A stretch of DNA of 42,232 nt from an uncultured Holdemanella sp. GTDB taxonomy: Bacteria > Bacillota_I > Bacilli_A > Erysipelotrichales > Erysipelotrichaceae. Under the pieces are notes generated by a model, which searched no databases, was not told the DNA's origin, and worked only from the letters and a program-made list of their open reading frames with translations. Position 1 is the stretch's first letter. Every line of letters begins with the position of its first letter. The stretch covers positions 1-42,232 of the forward strand of contig NZ_CAKVJB010000022.1 in assembly GCF_934754935.1 (NCBI RefSeq), written 5' to 3'. Positions 39,326 through 42,232 of the stretch are shown piece by piece. The translations under genes were made by a program, and so were the position numbers.

Positions 39326-40909
39326 CTAAAATCCCATTTTCTCCATAACATGAATATCTTCTGCAAAGAAAGTAAGTCCGACTTCTTTTCCTTCCTCTAC
39401 ATAATCGGTTGTATGAATCTTAAATTCACGTCCTGTTGTCCAGAAAGTCACCTTATAAACACCTTCTGTAATTGTTTCAGGATCAAAATCATAATCTACA
39501 TCTAGATCCACAGTTTCATTTTCATCATCCAACTTCCATCCTTGCGCATTTGCCCAAGTCTTCAAATCTGTATCAATAGCCATAGATTCCTTGATTTCAT
39601 CAACTGTTTTAAAGAAGTTAAATGCAGATACGGCTTCATTGGCCTTCTTATTTTCAACAACTCTTTGGTCTACAACCCAAATCTTACGTGTGATCGAAGT
39701 CTTGTTGTTGGTAGAGAAAGTAACCGTATATTCTCCAACTTCTTGTTTTAAATCTGTATCAATATCATGAATAGAAATAAATTCGTCTGTTTCTGGATTC
39801 CAAGCCTGTGCATCCGCACGCGCAATGATTTCCTTATCATCAATATCCTTCATATCTTCTAAGTCTAGATAGAAGTCGTTGGCAGAAATCTTTTCTTTTC
39901 CATCCTCACTTGTGATCGCATAGTTCTTATTAACGTGCATATTTACAGTAACATGTGTACCAGGTACAGTTTCCACCATAATTTCATAGTGAACACCCTT
40001 AAATAATACACTTTCAACTTCCCCAGTCATCTTGCCATCTTTTACATCCACGATATCAATATCTTCTGGACGAATCACAACATCCACTGGCTCATTTTCT
40101 TTATATCCAACGTCCACACAATCAAATGTAATATCATCAAAGCGAACTTTTTTATCGCAAATCATACGAGCCGGAATAATATTACTTTCACCAATAAACT
40201 TGGCAACATATTGATTGACAGGCTCATTATAAATATCTTCTGGGCTACCAACCTGTTGAATCTCGCCATCTTTCATAATAACGATCTTATCTGACATTGT
40301 TAGTGCTTCTTCCTGGTCATGCGTAACGAAAATAAATGTGATTCCTACTTCTTGTTGAATCTTTTTCAATTCATACTGCATCTCTTTACGAAGCTTTAAA
40401 TCAAGTGCACTAAGCGGCTCATCTAACAATAATACACTTGGCTCATTCACTAAGGCACGCGCAATCGCAACACGTTGCTGCTGACCACCGGATAATAAAG
40501 TAACATCTTTATTCTCGAAACCTTCAAGACCAATCAGCTTCAACATTTTCATAACCTTTTGATCAATGACATCCTTACTCATCTTTTTGATTTTCAATCC
40601 AAACGCAATATTGTCATATACATTCATATGAGGGAATAATGCATATTTTTGGAAAACCGTATTCAACTCACGCTTATAAGCAGGAACCTCACAAATATCT
40701 TCTCCATTTAAGATGACTTGTCCTTCACTTGGTTCTAAAAATCCACCTAAAATACGTAATAAAGTTGTCTTTCCACATCCACTAGGACCTAATAGAGTGA
40801 CAAACTCATTTTCATATATATCTAAATCAATACCCTTTAATACAACTTGTCCATCAAATTCTTTCACAATGTGACGAAATTGAATTAATTTATTCTTTTC
40901 TTGTTCCAT
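39326..40909 (-). CDS. potA: Spermidine/putrescine ABC transporter ATPase PotA with enlarged TOBE region
   Basis: The protein has 527 residues, about 150 more than usual for PotA. Walker A is GPSGCGKTT at 41, the signature LSGGQQQRVAIARAL starts at 139, Walker B is VLLLDEPLSALD near 159, and the switch histidine is in FVTHDQEEAL. The TOBE region starts near 285. Between its halves (VTVNMHV near 320 and FKIHTTDYVEEGKEVGLTFF near 496) lies an insert with two similar units: AQAWNPETDEF...GEYTVTFST (368-400) and AQGWKLDDENE...GVYKVTFWT (455-491). These look like Ig-like beta modules. The C-terminus EDIHVMEKMGF is normal. The insert may add a regulatory or ligand-sensing surface. Confidence 0.93.
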   Translation of the reverse strand: MEQEKNKLIQFRHIVKEFDGQVVLKGIDLDIYENEFVTLLGPSGCGKTTLLRILGGFLEPSEGQVILNGEDICEVPAYKRELNTVFQKYALFPHMNVYDNIAFGLKIKKMSKDVIDQKVMKMLKLIGLEGFENKDVTLLSGGQQQRVAIARALVNEPSVLLLDEPLSALDLKLRKEMQYELKKIQQEVGITFIFVTHDQEEALTMSDKIVIMKDGEIQQVGSPEDIYNEPVNQYVAKFIGESNIIPARMICDKKVRFDDITFDCVDVGYKENEPVDVVIRPEDIDIVDVKDGKMTGEVESVLFKGVHYEIMVETVPGTHVTVNMHVNKNYAITSEDGKEKISANDFYLDLEDMKDIDDKEIIARADAQAWNPETDEFISIHDIDTDLKQEVGEYTVTFSTNNKTSITRKIWVVDQRVVENKKANEAVSAFNFFKTVDEIKESMAIDTDLKTWANAQGWKLDDENETVDLDVDYDFDPETITEGVYKVTFWTTGREFKIHTTDYVEEGKEVGLTFFAEDIHVMEKMGF

Positions 40910-40929
40910 CTATGCTCTCTCCTTGTCCA

Positions 40930-41463
40930 TTAAAATACAGGCGGTGTAGATAACCACAATACTTTGGCATCTGCACTCGATACGTTTTCTAAATAATGCC
41001 CTTCTTTACCTGTAATATAGAAGGTTTCTTTTGATTTAACCTTTAACCTTTTATTACCAACAACTAAAACAATACTACCCTTTAAAACATAGCCAAATTC
41101 TTCACCCTCATGCGCCTTGACTTCTTGTGACTTTGCCCCTGGTCTTAAAGTCAACAGAATCGGTTCCATCTGATTCTTTTGTGCATTGGGAACAATATAT
41201 TCTGTAACAGAATCTTCTTGCTCGTTCACAAAAAAATCCTGAGTATGAAAAACAATTTGTTCTTCCTTACTCGATTGAAAGAAATCCGCTAAATTCGTTC
41301 CCAGAGCTTCCAAGATATTTTCTAATGCAGAAATATTCGGACTTGTTAAATCGCGCTCTAATTGTGATAAAAAGCCTTTTGTTAATTCACTACGATTCGC
41401 AAGTTCTTCCAAAGTCAACCCATTCTGGGTTCGAAGCTCTTTTAGTTTTTTGCCTATTTTCAT
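40930..41463 (-). CDS. XRE-cupin regulator of the polyamine operon (PuuR-like)
   Basis: The protein has 177 residues. The HTH is GLTLEELANRSELTKGFLSQ then LERDLTSPNISALENIL. The C-terminal cupin has PGAKSQEVKAHEGEEFGYVL and GHYLENVSSADAKVLWLS. HTH-cupin proteins of this length sit at the head of potABCD in many Firmicutes and respond to polyamines (family knowledge). It is the first gene of the operon, 20 bp before potA. Confidence 0.9.
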   Translation of the reverse strand: MKIGKKLKELRTQNGLTLEELANRSELTKGFLSQLERDLTSPNISALENILEALGTNLADFFQSSKEEQIVFHTQDFFVNEQEDSVTEYIVPNAQKNQMEPILLTLRPGAKSQEVKAHEGEEFGYVLKGSIVLVVGNKRLKVKSKETFYITGKEGHYLENVSSADAKVLWLSTPPVF

Positions 41464-41523
41464 TCAATCCCTCCTAATTTGTTTTTTATACTAAACTTTT
41501 TGTTTCATTAAAAGAACAAATCT

Positions 41524-41551
41524 ATTATATAGGAAACCCTAAATTATGCAA
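41524..41551 (-). promoter_or_regulatory. Promoter of the polyamine operon
   Basis: Minus strand: -35 TTGCAT (41546-41551), 16-bp spacer, -10 TATAAT (41524-41529). It is directly downstream of the terminator of the preceding gene. Confidence 0.7.
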
Positions 41552-41577
41552 GAAAAAAAGAGCAATTTTTATTGCTC
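41552..41577 (-). terminator. Intrinsic terminator
   Basis: Minus strand GAGCAAT-aaaa-ATTGCTC followed by TTTTTTT. It separates the two-HTH gene from the polyamine operon. Confidence 0.85.
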
Positions 41578-41593
41578 AAAAGTTAAATAAATT

Positions 41594-42205
41594 TTACGCG
41601 TTTGAATTTCTTAATCGATACAATACACAACTAGTCATAACAGCTAAATAAAGTGCTTCACTCATCCCTTGTGTCTGTAATGTGAATGGATAATTGTCGC
41701 GTATGATAAAGTCCATACTGACATTTGTGCTTTGCGATATTTTAAAGATCTTGTCGACATTGATCTGTCCCTCATCCCAATACTTTGATGTATTTCGAGT
41801 CACTTCCATATATTTTCCAAATTGCGTTTGCGAAAGAGAGAAAACAACTTCTCGTATAAAGCGCATGCGATCTCCCATATCCGTTTGTAAATTATAATCA
41901 AATTTCTTAAATTTTTTACTTCTTTTAATATCCGTAAATAATTCTGGATGCACTAATTTTATAATATCTTGAATCTGAGTGATTGTTAATCCTTCCAAAT
42001 TGATGGGCTGATTATTCATTTGCCCAAAGAAAATAGAATCAATCGACTGTTTTTGTTTATCCGCAAGAAGCAAAACAATTCTAGCTTGGGTACGATCTTC
42101 TGAGTGAATCTGCCTTCTAAAGTTACGCAAAGACATATGTGCGGCTTGGGCAACTTCTTCTTCAGAAATATTGTTGTCTTCAATAAATCGAACAATTTGT
42201 TTCAT
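41594..42205 (-). CDS. Protein with two HTH-like segments, unknown role
   Basis: The protein has 203 residues. An N-terminal HTH-like segment is NNISEEEVAQAAHMSLRNFR. A second, XRE-like segment is FIREVVFSLSQTQFGKYMEV followed by TRNTSKYWDEGQINVDKIFK. A basic linker KRSKKFKKFDYN joins them. GGAGGTG lies 7 nt before the ATG. An 11-bp near-palindrome ATGTTAAACAT (42220-42230) sits just upstream and could be an operator. Probably a DNA-binding regulator; the target is unknown. Confidence 0.65.
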   Translation of the reverse strand: MKQIVRFIEDNNISEEEVAQAAHMSLRNFRRQIHSEDRTQARIVLLLADKQKQSIDSIFFGQMNNQPINLEGLTITQIQDIIKLVHPELFTDIKRSKKFKKFDYNLQTDMGDRMRFIREVVFSLSQTQFGKYMEVTRNTSKYWDEGQINVDKIFKISQSTNVSMDFIIRDNYPFTLQTQGMSEALYLAVMTSCVLYRLRNSNA

Positions 42206-42232
42206 AAAAAAACACCTCCATGTTAAACATAG

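Noticed and set aside
1..42232. rRNA and tRNA genes
   Set aside because: No cloverleaf with a TTCGAATC-type arm and no rRNA-like conserved stretch was seen on either strand by eye. A tRNAscan run would settle it.

Overview
The window is low-GC DNA with strong Shine-Dalgarno sites, CcpA-type cre boxes and Firmicutes-type proteins: mannose-family PTS, GntR repressors, CsoR, Ktr and a PotCD fusion. I infer a gut or oral Firmicute, most likely of the Erysipelotrichia type. No rRNA or tRNA gene is visible, so the placement rests on gene content alone.

Layout. 1-3.9 kb is an accessory, decaying region. It holds the start of an IS200/IS605 transposase, a frameshifted RhuM-family gene, a second RhuM relic built from palindromic modules, a broken copy of a type I toxin-antitoxin-like unit, a DUF3990/HTH toxin-antitoxin-like pair, two candidate small RNAs and a zinc-ribbon pseudogene. 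3.9-9.3 kb carries a membrane protein with a MarR regulator, a membrane HD-GYP/GGDEF protein and a DUF4143 ATPase. 9.3-17.4 kb is a ten-gene cluster on the minus strand: FrlB-like deglycase, HAD phosphatase, mannose-type PTS IIA/IIB/IIC/IID, FrlC-like epimerase, two GntR regulators and a second SIS deglycase. I read it as uptake and breakdown of an Amadori product (fructoselysine or glucoselysine type). Its two promoters share one layout: cre, -35, -10, then a palindromic operator.

17.5-23.8 kb holds an uncharacterised membrane-anchored protein, a frameshifted PLD/DEAH helicase/DUF3427 gene followed by a MutT-like Nudix gene, and a 491-bp tandem duplication. Each half of the duplication encodes the same 33-residue hydrophobic peptide with a convergent antisense RNA. 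This is the best candidate in the window for an undescribed system. 23.8-27.4 kb is copper homeostasis: CsoR and a CopA whose C-terminal CopZ domain has its own ribosome binding site. A DUF234 ATPase follows.

29-34.3 kb is a potassium module: KdpE, a KdpD without its usual N-terminal domain, KtrB, KtrA and a 30-residue membrane peptide. Shared sequence boxes suggest that this KdpDE pair controls Ktr uptake and the small peptide. 34.5-36.6 kb has an FMN-dependent alpha-hydroxy-acid dehydrogenase and an EutH-like transporter. 36.6-41.6 kb is a polyamine ABC transporter operon, regulator-potA-potB-potCD, in which the PotA TOBE region carries a duplicated insert. A two-HTH protein closes the window.
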